Source: WTGA01 sp965214055 (GTDB lineage: Bacteria > Pseudomonadota > Gammaproteobacteria > Arenicellales > Poriferihabitantaceae). From it: a DNA stretch of 64,000 bases. Under the pieces are notes generated by a model. That model was given only the letters and a program-made list of their open reading frames with translations. It made no database searches and was not told where the DNA came from. Location of the stretch: contig OZ243931.1 of the NCBI GenBank assembly GCA_965214055.1, positions 2,356,001 to 2,420,000 on the forward strand, written 5' to 3'. Positions 34,937-44,202 of the stretch are shown in pieces; within the stretch, counting starts at the first letter, position 1, and every line of letters begins with the position of its first letter. The position numbers were made by a program, and so were the translations under genes.

Positions 34937-35650
34937 TCAATCGCGGCCAGGAACATTTTGCATAACCTTCCAATCTTCTTCCGCGATTGCCTTCAAAAGA
35001 GACTCGGTGAGACCGCCGGATTCAATATAGTGGTCTAGCTCCGCTTGCAACAGTCTATCAATCTCTTTGTGACCGTTCGTCTTCGCAGTCGACAGGGCAT
35101 TTATACCGTTTAGGGTCTCAGGCTTGTATCCTCCTGCGTTCACCAGCGACGATACTACTCCCAGATGACCACCGTGTACGCCGTAGTTGACTGCGTTTCC
35201 ATGGCCCGAACTGATCGCCACATCGGCACCCCGTTCAATCAGAAAATTGACGATCTGCAAGTGACCCAGAAATGCGGCGACCATTAGCGGCGTCTCCATG
35301 CCGGTTTTCGTGTTCAGGTTTGCCCCTGCATCGATCAGGAGTTCCGCAATTTCCACATGGCCACCATGCGCGGCAATAAAAAGGGGGGTGGCTCCATGCA
35401 GGTCTGCCTGGCGCAGGTCATCCTCGGACATCCCCTTGACCGCCGTTTCGGTGTTCACGTCGGCACCCGCATCAACCAGCTTGCGCACTTGCGCCAGGTC
35501 TCCACTGTAGGCGGCAGACAGGAGTTGATCGTCAATCGACAGTTCCTGGGCCCATGCTGAGCACATCCACGCCATCAGGAAAAATACGCCGCAGAGCACA
35601 GAGTGCTTGCCCTGCACCCGATGGTTGATGCTGTGCTGACTGGTTCTCAT
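34937..35650 (-). CDS. Secreted ankyrin-repeat protein
   Basis: The ATG at 35650, behind GGGAG, gives 237 residues with a signal peptide (SVLCGVFFLMAWMCSAWAQE, cleavage after WAQ/ or WA/). Four or five ankyrin repeats follow, visible as GDLAQVRKLVDAGADVN, GATPLFIAAHGGHVEIAELLIDAGANLN, ETPLMVAAFLGHLQIVNFLIERGADV and GNAVNYGVHGGHLGVVSSLVNAGG. Such periplasmic ankyrin proteins mediate protein contacts and have no enzyme activity of their own. The gene stands alone in a segment unrelated to cobalamin, and no partner is evident. Confidence 0.85.
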   Translation of the reverse strand: MRTSQHSINHRVQGKHSVLCGVFFLMAWMCSAWAQELSIDDQLLSAAYSGDLAQVRKLVDAGADVNTETAVKGMSEDDLRQADLHGATPLFIAAHGGHVEIAELLIDAGANLNTKTGMETPLMVAAFLGHLQIVNFLIERGADVAISSGHGNAVNYGVHGGHLGVVSSLVNAGGYKPETLNGINALSTAKTNGHKEIDRLLQAELDHYIESGGLTESLLKAIAEEDWKVMQNVPGRD

Positions 35651-35894
35651 CTCCGGCACTCCCGGTTCCCGGTTATCCAACTGATCCACCCGGCGATTGC
35701 GCCCTGCAATCACCAGGCCGCTCCTGACTGCATTCTACCAAGCGGTCCAGGAGCCGGTGTCGACGAACACGACCTCCCCGGCCTTCATCGCTGTTCGTCG
35801 CAGATCGTGTCGTGATCAACGGATATGCGCGTCGGCAGCCCGTTGCAGGGAGGACAAAAACGAAACCTGCGTACGAATCGCGAAAAGACATTGC

Positions 35895-36494
35895 TTAATG
35901 CATCGTTTCGCGGATGCGCTGCATGGGAAGGGGGTCGCTGAATTCGGACGCGTGCTCCAGCAACTTCTCCAGCATCTCGCGTTGAGACAGGCCGCAGACC
36001 GAACGCCGCATTCTGTACTTGACAGAACTCTCGAAAAATCCGCTCGTTCTTTCCATCGCATAACAACCCGCGAAGACAACGCCGGGACCCGGGACCACTG
36101 TCAAACCGGTAAGCGGCGGAAAGGTAAGCGTGGTCCGCGTCTCTGTGCTCAGGAACGATAATACCCCTCTCATACTGTGGAACCGGTAGAGTCCCGGCTC
36201 GAACCCGACATGCCAGAAGAGATAACCACTCCCCGGCCCCCAATAAATTCTCTCCCAGGCCATCGAATACTGCGGAGAATCCTGCGCCCGATCTTGGCGT
36301 TCCATTCTGAAGGACGTCAGATCACTGGTGAAAAAACCGCTTTCGTCAAACCACGCATAGACAACCGCACGGTTGCTGAAATCGGCGATGTTATTTTGCT
36401 TGTCAATCAGTTCCTGCTGGATGGTGGTACCGCAAGCGGTAAGTGCCAACGCCATGAAGCAGAACAATCCGCGGGTCAATTGATGCCCTAGCAT
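35895..36494 (-). CDS. Putative lipoprotein of unknown function
   Basis: The ATG at 36494 gives 199 residues. The N-terminus (LTRGLFCFMALALTAC) is a type II signal peptide with lipobox LTAC, so the mature protein would be anchored at Cys21. The remainder (SNRAVVYAWFDESGFF, YWGPGSGYLFWHVGFEPGLYRFHSM) is aromatic-rich and beta-like. I do not recognise a family. It shares orientation with the ankyrin gene 245 bases downstream but need not share a transcript. Confidence 0.7.
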   Translation of the reverse strand: MLGHQLTRGLFCFMALALTACGTTIQQELIDKQNNIADFSNRAVVYAWFDESGFFTSDLTSFRMERQDRAQDSPQYSMAWERIYWGPGSGYLFWHVGFEPGLYRFHSMRGVLSFLSTETRTTLTFPPLTGLTVVPGPGVVFAGCYAMERTSGFFESSVKYRMRRSVCGLSQREMLEKLLEHASEFSDPLPMQRIRETMH

Positions 36495-37178
36495 CGAACA
36501 GTCTCGATCCAGTGCAACTTGTCGCCTGTCACGACGAAAGCCGACAGGTTCCGGCCTCGACCCGGGCTGCCTGATCCGCCTTGATCTGGTTGCGCCAGTC
36601 CTTCGGATAACCCGGCATGTCGGGTGGTGGTGTGGGTGCATGCCTGTGCTTGCTCATGTTTCCGATTATACATGCAGCCGTCGCACCGTCTAATCCGGGA
36701 ATGTCGAATCAGATGCATTCGCTGGCGTTGTTTGTGCTGCCATCACGAAAAGGGATTGGTCATCAAGGCTGAATCCTGGTCTTGGATTGTGTTGAAAAGG
36801 GATGACGCATTTTCATGGGACGCGCTGATGCGAATCATGAATACCAACACCCCGAATATGCGGATCTGTTTGTCGTTTCATGGACTGAAAAAAGCATGGG
36901 GCTTGCGGAAGGTTGCATTACAAGGCCCTGCACCTGATTTTGATGACTTTCAGATGGGATCTACCTGTTTCGTCCATATGCGGTTGCCCCAGACACATCT
37001 TCTCGCATGAAAAAGAAAGTGACAAGGCAGGCGCTTTGATCGTTATGCGTGATGATGAACAGAATGGAATTGACCCCAGGTTCGGAATCGAGTCCATGCA
37101 ATTGAATGCAGGCGGACCTGCAAGAGAACCCAAGTGAAACAGACAGGAGATTCAGGATGGTCGAGGCCATGTCTGTAG

Positions 37179-37344
37179 TCTACAGGGATTGCGACTGCCT
37201 TCGGGTTGGCGCAACACCGCGTGCGGACTGGCCGGGCCGAGTTGGCTCGCCTTCTTGATAAACTCATGGAACCGGAACCTGCAATCGATCTTCTGGTGAT
37301 CGATGAAGCGCACTACCTGAGAAACCCTGAAACGCAAAGCGCCG
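37179..37344 (+). pseudogene. Fragment of an SNF2-type DEAH helicase
   Basis: The open frame reads GRAELARLLDKLMEPEPAID followed by LLVIDEAHYLRNPETQS. This is the Walker B (DEAH, motif II) region of SNF2-family helicases with its characteristic HYLRNP continuation. No motif I, Ia or later motifs occur nearby in any frame, and the frame becomes non-helicase after about 37344. It is a relic of a large, probably accessory gene. Confidence 0.65.
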
Positions 37345-37537
37345 TGCCTGACAGACAGACGGGTCTGGTCCGGCGGGTTGAAGCAAACGGGTTTTCCGGG
37401 AGCGGGTGCCATTGGCAAACGGTATGGACTGGAAGGTATGGGGTCTTTCGGCACAGACAGGCGGACAGCATGATGGGTCTTCTCCCGAATAGCCGGTAGA
37501 CGCACAAGCAATAAGCGGGTTTTCAGATTTTCTGCCT

Positions 37538-37571
37538 GCAGGGGAGTTCGGCATTTCCCTGCCTGCTTTTT
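37538..37571 (+). terminator. Possible intrinsic terminator (plus strand)
   Basis: GCAGGGGA (37538-37545) pairs with TTCCCTGC (37555-37562) with one G-T pair, and five T residues follow at 37567-37571. It would serve a plus-strand transcript, perhaps of the vanished helicase gene. It has the wrong orientation for cobN. Confidence 0.35.
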
Positions 37572-37656
37572 CCGGGGCCAGGAACTTCAGCCTGAAATTT
37601 GATTTCCTGCAACGGCTTGTGCGCCGTTGATATCCATTGCCAGAATGCAGTTCCGC

Positions 37657-40600
37657 CTACATGGAGGTCTCAAGGGAGTGATCAATCTGCAAAATGGTTT
37701 TTTCCAGTTTGCCCCGGTAGTCGCCGGGGTCCTGCCACAGTCCCCGTTGTTGTGCCTCGAGAAGGCGTTCCGCCATTTCCTTCAGGGCCATGGGGTTGGA
37801 TTTCTCCATGAACTGGCGATTGCCGGTGTCCAGTGCCAGAGCATCGGTCACGGCTTCGTACTGATAGTCGTCAATGAGTCCGGTTGTGGCATCGTAGGCA
37901 AAAAGATAATCCACCGAGGCCGCCATTTCAAAGGCCCCCTTGTAGCCGTGCTGCTGCATCGAGGCAATCCATTTCGGATTGGTTACCCTGGAGCGGATGA
38001 CGAGATTCAGCTCTTCCTTGAGGGTCCGGATTCGGGGGGCCGCCGGATTGGCGTGATCCCCGTGGTAGACAATGGGTGACCGTCCTCGCAAGACCTGCAC
38101 CGCATTGCTCATGCCGCCCTGAAACTGGTAGTAATCATCGGAATCGAGGAGGTCATGTTCACGGTTGTCCTGGTTCTGGACCACGACCTCGATCCGGCCG
38201 AGGCGGTGTTCGAATGAACGAAAGGCTTCCTCGCCAAAATGGTCCCGGGTATAGCTGTACCCTCCCCAGTTGACATAGGCCTGGGCCAGGTCCGCCCCGT
38301 TTTTCCATATGCCTTCATCAATGAGTCCCTGAAGCCCGGCTCCATAACTGCCGGGCTTGGACCCGAATATCCTGAAACGTGCCTGGACCCCTGCCTGGTT
38401 GGCGTTCATGCCGCTGTCAATGAGGTCCTGCCGGGTGGATTCAATATTCGTTCTCAGCACATTGGTATCCCCGGGTTCTTCATATTCCGCCAGGGTCTGT
38501 ACCGCCGTATCAAACAGCCTGGCCACATTGGGAAAGGCATCCCGGAAAAACCCGGAGATACGCAGGGTGACATCGACCCGGGGCCGGCCAAGCCGGAAGC
38601 CGGGGATGACCATGATATCCATTACGCGATTGGACCCTTCTGCCCATACCGGGCGCACACCCATCAGGGCCAGGGCCTGGGCAATGTCATCCCCGCCGGT
38701 CCGCATGGTGGAGGTGCCCCAGACCGAGATTCCGAGTTCACGGGGATACTCCCCGTTTTCCTGGAGGTGGCGCATCAACAGGGATTCTGCGGAACGCTGC
38801 CCGAGTTCCCAGGCACTTTGCGTTGGAATGGAACGCGAATCCAGGGAATAAAAATTCCGGCCGGTGGGCAATACATCCAGCCTGCCCCGGGTCGGGGCCC
38901 CACTGGGGCCCGCCGGGACAAATTTACCCGCCAGTGCCCGGACAAAATTCCGGACTTCACTTTCCCCCGAGTCGGCAACCGCTTTTACAATCACGTCCTT
39001 GACATGAGCCATCAAGGTCCGGGTGCGGTGAAGCCCGGAGTCGATGGGTCGGCCTGCCAGGGTGGACTCGATACAGTGTTCCGCGAGCAATTCCAGCCGT
39101 TCACGGGTATCCGCCTCCGTTCGCCAGTCTGCATCACTGATCCCGGCCAATTCCACAGGGCGGGGGCCCTTCCATTTTTCGGCGGCTGACAGCCTGAGTG
39201 GATCAAATGGGCCATCGCCATTGTCGAGACCAAGGTCGTCGACCAGACAATGCAGAATACCGGCGTCGCGGGGGGTGTCTCCCCGGGGGAGCCGGGTCAG
39301 TGCAACCAGGGTCTCCACCAGGGTATGCCTGTGCGGCGGTTGTCCGAAGGTGTGCAGACCGTGTCGAATCTGCGCTTCCTTCAAATCACACAGGTAGGTG
39401 TCCAGTTCGTTGAGCAGCGCATCGTCTCCCTCATCCGTTCCTGCTCCGAGTTCCCGGAGCAGGCTGGTTTCTTCCAGGCACCCAAGGATTTTCCGGCGCA
39501 GGAGTTTTTCACGGCGACGGTCCAGCCCCAGTGCCTGGTAATATTCATCGACCCAGTTTTCCAGTTGCAGCAACTCACCGTGGATTTCCGCCCTGGCCAT
39601 GGGAGGCATCAGGTGATCCAGAATGACGGCCTGGGTCCGTCTCTTGGCCTGGGAACCTTCCCCGGGGTCATTGACAATAAAGGGATAGAGATGGGGCATC
39701 GGACCGAGTATGGCATCCGGCCAGCATTCTGCAGACAGTGAAACGCTTTTTCCGGGCAGCCACTCCAGATTCCCGTGCTTGCCGATGTGCGCGACGGCAT
39801 CGGCCTGGTAGATTTTTCCTATCCAGAAATAAAACGCGAGGTAGCCATGGGGGGGCACGAGGTCGGGGTCATGATAATTCGCCATGACATCCAGGTTGAA
39901 TCCCCTGGCAGGCTGTATGCCGATAAAGGTTTCGCCCAAGCGAATCCCCGGAACCATGATTCGCCCGTTTCGGAACATCGGGTCCTTCTCGACGCCCCCC
40001 CATCGGTCCTCGACACCCCGGCGATTCGGTTCCGGCAGTTGGTCAAACCAGGCAAGGTAATCCTCCTTGCGGATGCTCTGTTGACACCCCCTGACCGGGT
40101 TGGTATCCAGGTGATTGGTCACGCCGGACTGTAATTGGACAATCAGGTCATCACCATTTTCAGGAATGTCTGCAACGGGATATCCTGTAGCCTGAAGCGC
40201 GTTCAGGATACGAATGGTCGATGCGGGCGTATCCAGCCCCACCCCGTTGCCGATCCGTCCGTCCCGGGTGGGGTAGTTGGCAAGAATGAGAGCGATTCTC
40301 TTGTCCGGGTTTTGTTTTTGGGAAAGTCTGGCCCATTTTTCTGCCAGGGCGGCCACAAATTCGGCGCGGTCTTTTTTCAGCCGGTACCGGATGATGTCCA
40401 ACTGGGCGTTCCGGGAATGCCGATGTCTGTCCTTGAAGCTGACTGCACGTCCGATGATTCGGCCATCGTATTCCGGCAATACGATATTCATCGCCAGGTC
40501 ACGACTGCGAAGTCCCTGGGTGGAATGGCGCCAATCCTTTTCACTGTTGGCCGCCAGGATGGCCTGGATGACCGGAATATCCCCTTCGAACAACCGGGCC

Positions 40601-41463
40601 GGGGCCTGGGGTTCCGAGGAGAGGGAGGGGTTCCCCTCGGTATGCTGGGAGAAACTGGTGGTATTGATGACAACCTGGCATCCGCAGGCCTGGATCAGGT
40701 GATTGATGGTGGCCAGGCAATCCGGGTTTTTCAGCGAAAGGGTCGCAACGGCCAGGGTGTTCATCTTCGCGTCCAGGATATCAATCAATTGATCAAATGC
40801 CTGGGTATTCCCGGATTGGACATGGGATCGGTAAAACAGCAGGAGTGCAGTGGGTCGGTCCGGGTCCTTTTTCTCCAGCCACCGCGCCAGGGAGATTTCA
40901 GGGTCCCTGGCGCTGTACAGCTGGGAAAAGGGAAGGGTCCGAGGGGGTTCGATGGGTGAAGCCTCAAAATCGGCATCCAGGAATTGACCGGCAATGAAAC
41001 GGAAAAGATGCCGGGTATTTTGGGTGCCGCCCTCACGCAGATAGCGCCAGATGGGGTATCCCTGTTCCCGGCTGCAGGTGGACAGCCGGTCGAGTTCGTC
41101 ATCCGGATGATCATCTCCCGGGACCACCACCAGTGTGATGGGTTGCGCGGATGCCAGGGCAGCGAGCTGCTGGATTCCATAGGGCCAGTATGCGGTGCCA
41201 CCGAGCAGGGACACCACGATCACCTTGCTGTGCTGCAGGACGGATTGTTCGTAGAGGTCGTAGGAAGCCGGCTTGGTCAGGTGGACCAGATTGGCCAGCC
41301 GGACCGACGGGCACGTATCGGGCAGAGTGTCCAATACTTCTGCAAGCAGTCCGAGGGAGGTATCCTGGGAGGACAGGATGACAATATCTCCCGGGGACTG
41401 TTCCAGGTCGATGATGCCTTCTTCATCGGAAAAACCACCGGGCTGGGCCGCTAGCAGATGCAT
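37657..41463 (-). CDS. cobN: Cobaltochelatase subunit CobN
   Basis: A 1268-residue large subunit of the ATP-dependent cobalt chelatase, full length for the family. It starts MHLLAAQPGGFSDEEGIIDL, a typical CobN N-terminus. Conserved blocks include DAVAHIGKHGNLEWLPGKS, GVRPVWAEGSNRVMDI and SNAVQVLRGRSPIVYHGDHANP. With CobS and CobT (not in the window) it inserts Co2+ into hydrogenobyrinic acid a,c-diamide, the late-insertion route. It is the last gene of the riboswitch-controlled minus-strand operon and follows cobW by 23 bases. Confidence 0.95.
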   Translation of the reverse strand: MHLLAAQPGGFSDEEGIIDLEQSPGDIVILSSQDTSLGLLAEVLDTLPDTCPSVRLANLVHLTKPASYDLYEQSVLQHSKVIVVSLLGGTAYWPYGIQQLAALASAQPITLVVVPGDDHPDDELDRLSTCSREQGYPIWRYLREGGTQNTRHLFRFIAGQFLDADFEASPIEPPRTLPFSQLYSARDPEISLARWLEKKDPDRPTALLLFYRSHVQSGNTQAFDQLIDILDAKMNTLAVATLSLKNPDCLATINHLIQACGCQVVINTTSFSQHTEGNPSLSSEPQAPARLFEGDIPVIQAILAANSEKDWRHSTQGLRSRDLAMNIVLPEYDGRIIGRAVSFKDRHRHSRNAQLDIIRYRLKKDRAEFVAALAEKWARLSQKQNPDKRIALILANYPTRDGRIGNGVGLDTPASTIRILNALQATGYPVADIPENGDDLIVQLQSGVTNHLDTNPVRGCQQSIRKEDYLAWFDQLPEPNRRGVEDRWGGVEKDPMFRNGRIMVPGIRLGETFIGIQPARGFNLDVMANYHDPDLVPPHGYLAFYFWIGKIYQADAVAHIGKHGNLEWLPGKSVSLSAECWPDAILGPMPHLYPFIVNDPGEGSQAKRRTQAVILDHLMPPMARAEIHGELLQLENWVDEYYQALGLDRRREKLLRRKILGCLEETSLLRELGAGTDEGDDALLNELDTYLCDLKEAQIRHGLHTFGQPPHRHTLVETLVALTRLPRGDTPRDAGILHCLVDDLGLDNGDGPFDPLRLSAAEKWKGPRPVELAGISDADWRTEADTRERLELLAEHCIESTLAGRPIDSGLHRTRTLMAHVKDVIVKAVADSGESEVRNFVRALAGKFVPAGPSGAPTRGRLDVLPTGRNFYSLDSRSIPTQSAWELGQRSAESLLMRHLQENGEYPRELGISVWGTSTMRTGGDDIAQALALMGVRPVWAEGSNRVMDIMVIPGFRLGRPRVDVTLRISGFFRDAFPNVARLFDTAVQTLAEYEEPGDTNVLRTNIESTRQDLIDSGMNANQAGVQARFRIFGSKPGSYGAGLQGLIDEGIWKNGADLAQAYVNWGGYSYTRDHFGEEAFRSFEHRLGRIEVVVQNQDNREHDLLDSDDYYQFQGGMSNAVQVLRGRSPIVYHGDHANPAAPRIRTLKEELNLVIRSRVTNPKWIASMQQHGYKGAFEMAASVDYLFAYDATTGLIDDYQYEAVTDALALDTGNRQFMEKSNPMALKEMAERLLEAQQRGLWQDPGDYRGKLEKTILQIDHSLETSM

Positions 41464-41486
41464 GCAGTCGTGCTCCCGTGCCCGTC

Positions 41487-42572
41487 CTACACCAGGCTTT
41501 CCAGCAAATGCTTTCTGAGTATTTCCTCATCCAGCCCCTTGCCGATGAAAACCATCTTTCCCCTGCGTTCCTCGTCATGGCCCCAGGGCCGGTCGAAATA
41601 GCGGTCGATACGGTCGCCCACGCCCTGGAATACCTGGCGCATGGGTTTGCCGGGGAGCGACAGAAATCCCTTGACCCGGAAGATGGCATGGTCCCGGATC
41701 AATTGTGCCACCGAGGCGGTGATCCGGTCACTGTCCACATCCCCCAACTCAATGCAGACGGAGTCAAAATGATCATGGGCATGAACATGTTCCTCGTCGT
41801 GGTGGTGATGCCGGTCATGGTGGGTGTGGATGGCCTCGATGCTGTTTTCCGAAGCCAGCCCCAACCCCATGATCAGTTCGCTGTTGATCTGGCCGTTCTG
41901 GACTTCGAGGATTTTCACCCGGGGATTCACCTGTCGCAGGACCGATTCTCTCACCCTGGACAACGGCTCCCCGTCAAGTTTGTCCACCTTGCTGATGAGG
42001 ACCAGGTCGGCAGAACCCAACTGGTCCTCCAGAAGTTCCTGGAGAGACGGGTCATGGTCCAGCCGTTCGTCTGCAGCACGCTGGGCCTGGACCTGGTCCG
42101 GGTCAGGAGCGAAGTGACCGTCGGCCACTGCGGGACCATCCACCACGGTGATGACGGAGTCCACCGTGCAGTGCTGCCGGATCTCCGGCCAGTTAAAGGC
42201 CTGTATCAGCGGTTTTGGCAACGCCAGTCCCGAGGTTTCAATGAGGATATGGTCGATTTCATCACGGCGTGCAACCAGCTGTTTCATTACCGGAAGAAAC
42301 TCCTCTTCCACCGTGCAGCATATACACCCGTTGGCAAGTTCATACACGCCATCTTCGGCAATGGGAGCTTCGGGTGGAACAGCCTGGTCTTCGCACTCCA
42401 GGGGGCAACTCCTGAGCAGGTCGGCGTCAATATCGAGTTCACCGAATTCATTCACAATCAGTGCAATGCGTCGGCCTTTGGCCTGCCTGATGACGTTCGA
42501 CAGCAAGGTGGTCTTTCCACTGCCGAGAAAGCCGGTAACGACAGTGGCCGGGATTTTATGGAGGTTGATCAT
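41487..42572 (-). CDS. cobW: CobW-family metal-binding GTPase
   Basis: A 361-residue COG0523 GTPase with P-loop GFLGSGKTT (residues 14-22) and the metal-binding CxCC motif (GCICC, C83-C86). A His/Asp-rich stretch of about 20 residues (near 249-269, HHDRHHHHDEEHVHAHD) precedes the C-terminal CobW domain. The family delivers metal ions to client enzymes, and CobW beside cobN is thought to supply cobalt to the chelatase. Its start overlaps the cobM stop (ATGA). Confidence 0.94.
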   Translation of the reverse strand: MINLHKIPATVVTGFLGSGKTTLLSNVIRQAKGRRIALIVNEFGELDIDADLLRSCPLECEDQAVPPEAPIAEDGVYELANGCICCTVEEEFLPVMKQLVARRDEIDHILIETSGLALPKPLIQAFNWPEIRQHCTVDSVITVVDGPAVADGHFAPDPDQVQAQRAADERLDHDPSLQELLEDQLGSADLVLISKVDKLDGEPLSRVRESVLRQVNPRVKILEVQNGQINSELIMGLGLASENSIEAIHTHHDRHHHHDEEHVHAHDHFDSVCIELGDVDSDRITASVAQLIRDHAIFRVKGFLSLPGKPMRQVFQGVGDRIDRYFDRPWGHDEERRGKMVFIGKGLDEEILRKHLLESLV

Positions 42573-43354
42573 CGTTTTACTTTTCTGGGTTGGGCCGGTT
42601 TTACCTTGGGCCGGTAAATGTGGGCCTGGTGTTCATTGTACAAATAGGAATCGTTAAATTGTTGTGGGTCCAGCACCGGGCCGACCAGGATGAGGGAAGT
42701 GCGTGTAAACTTCCTCGCCCTGACTTTGGCAACGATATCGGACAGCGTCCCGATCACAAAGTCCTGGTCGGGCCAGCCCGTCCGATAGCACACGGCGACG
42801 GGGCAGCTGGCACCATAATGGGGCTCCAGTTCCTGGACGATCTTGTGAATGTGACTGACCCCCAGATGGATGGCCAATGTTGCTCCATGCGGTGCCAGTG
42901 CCTTCAGGCGTTCTTTCTCTGGCATGGGGGTTTTGGATCCATAGCGGGTATAAATAACGGTTTGGGTGATGCCGGACAACGTCAATTCCCTTTTCAGCAG
43001 TGCGGCGGATGCGCTGGTGGCGGTGACACCCGGGATCACCTCATAGGGAATGCCCAGGGAATCCAGGCGACGCATCTGCTCGCCGATCGCACCATAGATG
43101 GAGGGGTCCCCCGAATGGACCCGGGCCACATCATTTCCCGCCTTGTGGGCGGTCTGGATTCGTTCCATGATTTCTTCAAGGTTCAGCGGCGCGGTATCTT
43201 CGATACGGGCGTTTTCGCGGGCGTCTGCCAGCACTTCTTCGGGCACCAGGGAGCCTGCGTACAGAATGACGGGGCACTGTCGCAGAAGCCGCAATCCCTT
43301 GACAGTAATCAGGTCCGGGTCCCCGGGACCGGCACCAATAAAATAAACAGTCAT
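42569..43354 (-). CDS. cobM: Precorrin-4 C11-methyltransferase
   Basis: The ATG at 43354 gives 261 residues of the SAM-dependent tetrapyrrole methylase family. It has MTVYFIGAGPGDPDLITVKG, the YAGSLVPEEVL segment specific to CobM/CbiF, ARVHSGDPSIYGAIGEQ and IPYEVIPGVTATSASAA. It methylates C11 of precorrin-4. The frame overlaps cobJ upstream and cobW downstream by four bases, so the three are translationally coupled. The C-terminal tail is basic (PKVKPAQPRKVKR). Confidence 0.95.
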   Translation of the reverse strand: MTVYFIGAGPGDPDLITVKGLRLLRQCPVILYAGSLVPEEVLADARENARIEDTAPLNLEEIMERIQTAHKAGNDVARVHSGDPSIYGAIGEQMRRLDSLGIPYEVIPGVTATSASAALLKRELTLSGITQTVIYTRYGSKTPMPEKERLKALAPHGATLAIHLGVSHIHKIVQELEPHYGASCPVAVCYRTGWPDQDFVIGTLSDIVAKVRARKFTRTSLILVGPVLDPQQFNDSYLYNEHQAHIYRPKVKPAQPRKVKR

Positions 43355-44202
43355 TGCTTTTTCGAGTATCCCCGTGGTGTGTATACCCACTCCTTTTGCC
43401 CGATGAGGAGATGCCTGGATTCGCTGTTGCCAACGCTCACGCAGGTAAACATGTCCACCGTATCGGCATTGAGGTCCCCCAGTTCTACAATCTCCTGGGA
43501 CTGATCGTGGCGGGTCAGGTTTCGTCCGAGTATCACCGGGGTATTGCCAGGGCGATACTCAAGCAGTATCTGGCGGGCACTGTCCAACTGCCAGTTCCGT
43601 TTTTTCGATACGGGATTGTAAAAGGAAACGATGAAGTCGCCCGCTCCTGCGGAATGAATGCGTTTTTCGATAACGTGCCACGGAGTCAGCAGGTCCGACA
43701 GGGAAATGGCGCAGAAGTCGTGGCCGAGCAGGGCGCCGGCAGCGCTGGCATTCGCCTGCATGGCGCTGATCCCGGGAATCACTTCGATTTCGACCTCCAT
43801 CCATTCAGGATGGCTTTCCCGGTCCTGCACCTGGCGATCAAGAAGTTCAAATACCACGGCACCCATCGCAAAGATCCCGATATCGCCGCTGGACAGCAAA
43901 GCGGTGGGCTTGCCTTGTGCGGCGAGATTCAGGGCGAGTCTTGCGCGTTCCGTTTCCTCTCCGAGGGAGAGGGCATGACAGGTTTTTTGGGCGACCAGGT
44001 CGCCAAGAAAATCGAAATAAAGTCCATAGGCCACAATGTCGGTGCTGGCGGCGATGGCTTCGGTTGCCCGGGGTGGGATCAGGGAGATCGCCCCCGGTCC
44101 GGTGCCGACGAGAAATAACCGGCTCATAAGCCTGGATTTCCGGTCGGTATTCGGAAAGGCGGCGGTGTTGACCGGGTTCCGGGTTTCCGTGGTGCCGGTC
44201 AT
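43351..44202 (-). CDS. cobJ: Precorrin-3B C17-methyltransferase
   Basis: A tetrapyrrole methylase of 283 residues from the ATG at 44202, which overlaps the cbiG stop (ATGA). A shorter form from ATG 44127 (MSRLFLVGTGPGAISLI) would match the family start better. Family motifs are LLSSGDIGIFAMGAVVFE, IEVIPGISAMQANASAAGALLGHDFCAISLSD and FYNPVSKKRNWQL. CobJ/CbiH methylates C17 and drives ring contraction. In the aerobic route its substrate is made by CobG or CobZ, neither of which is in the window. Confidence 0.93.
   Translation of the reverse strand: MTGTTETRNPVNTAAFPNTDRKSRLMSRLFLVGTGPGAISLIPPRATEAIAASTDIVAYGLYFDFLGDLVAQKTCHALSLGEETERARLALNLAAQGKPTALLSSGDIGIFAMGAVVFELLDRQVQDRESHPEWMEVEIEVIPGISAMQANASAAGALLGHDFCAISLSDLLTPWHVIEKRIHSAGAGDFIVSFYNPVSKKRNWQLDSARQILLEYRPGNTPVILGRNLTRHDQSQEIVELGDLNADTVDMFTCVSVGNSESRHLLIGQKEWVYTPRGYSKKQ

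Larger units (their letters stand above)
36495..37656. other. Gene-poor stretch before cobN with relics
   Basis: About 1.15 kb without an intact gene. The only recognisable coding trace is a helicase fragment near 37179-37344, listed separately. The frame 36624-37010 (plus) is Cys/Arg-rich at its start and lacks coding character. A perfect 7-bp hairpin (37610-37616 with 37623-37629) lies just past the cobN stop but has no T-run in the cobN direction. Confidence 0.45.

Noticed and set aside
34580..35038. 152-residue plus-strand ORF after cobD
   Set aside because: It overlaps the ankyrin gene antisense and has no recognisable domain or ribosome site.
36624..37010. 128-residue plus-strand ORF before the helicase relic
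   Set aside because: Cys/Arg-rich start, no family resemblance and no good ribosome site.
37610..37629. Perfect 7-bp hairpin taken at first as the cobN terminator
   Set aside because: No T-run follows on the minus strand, so it is not an intrinsic terminator by consensus.
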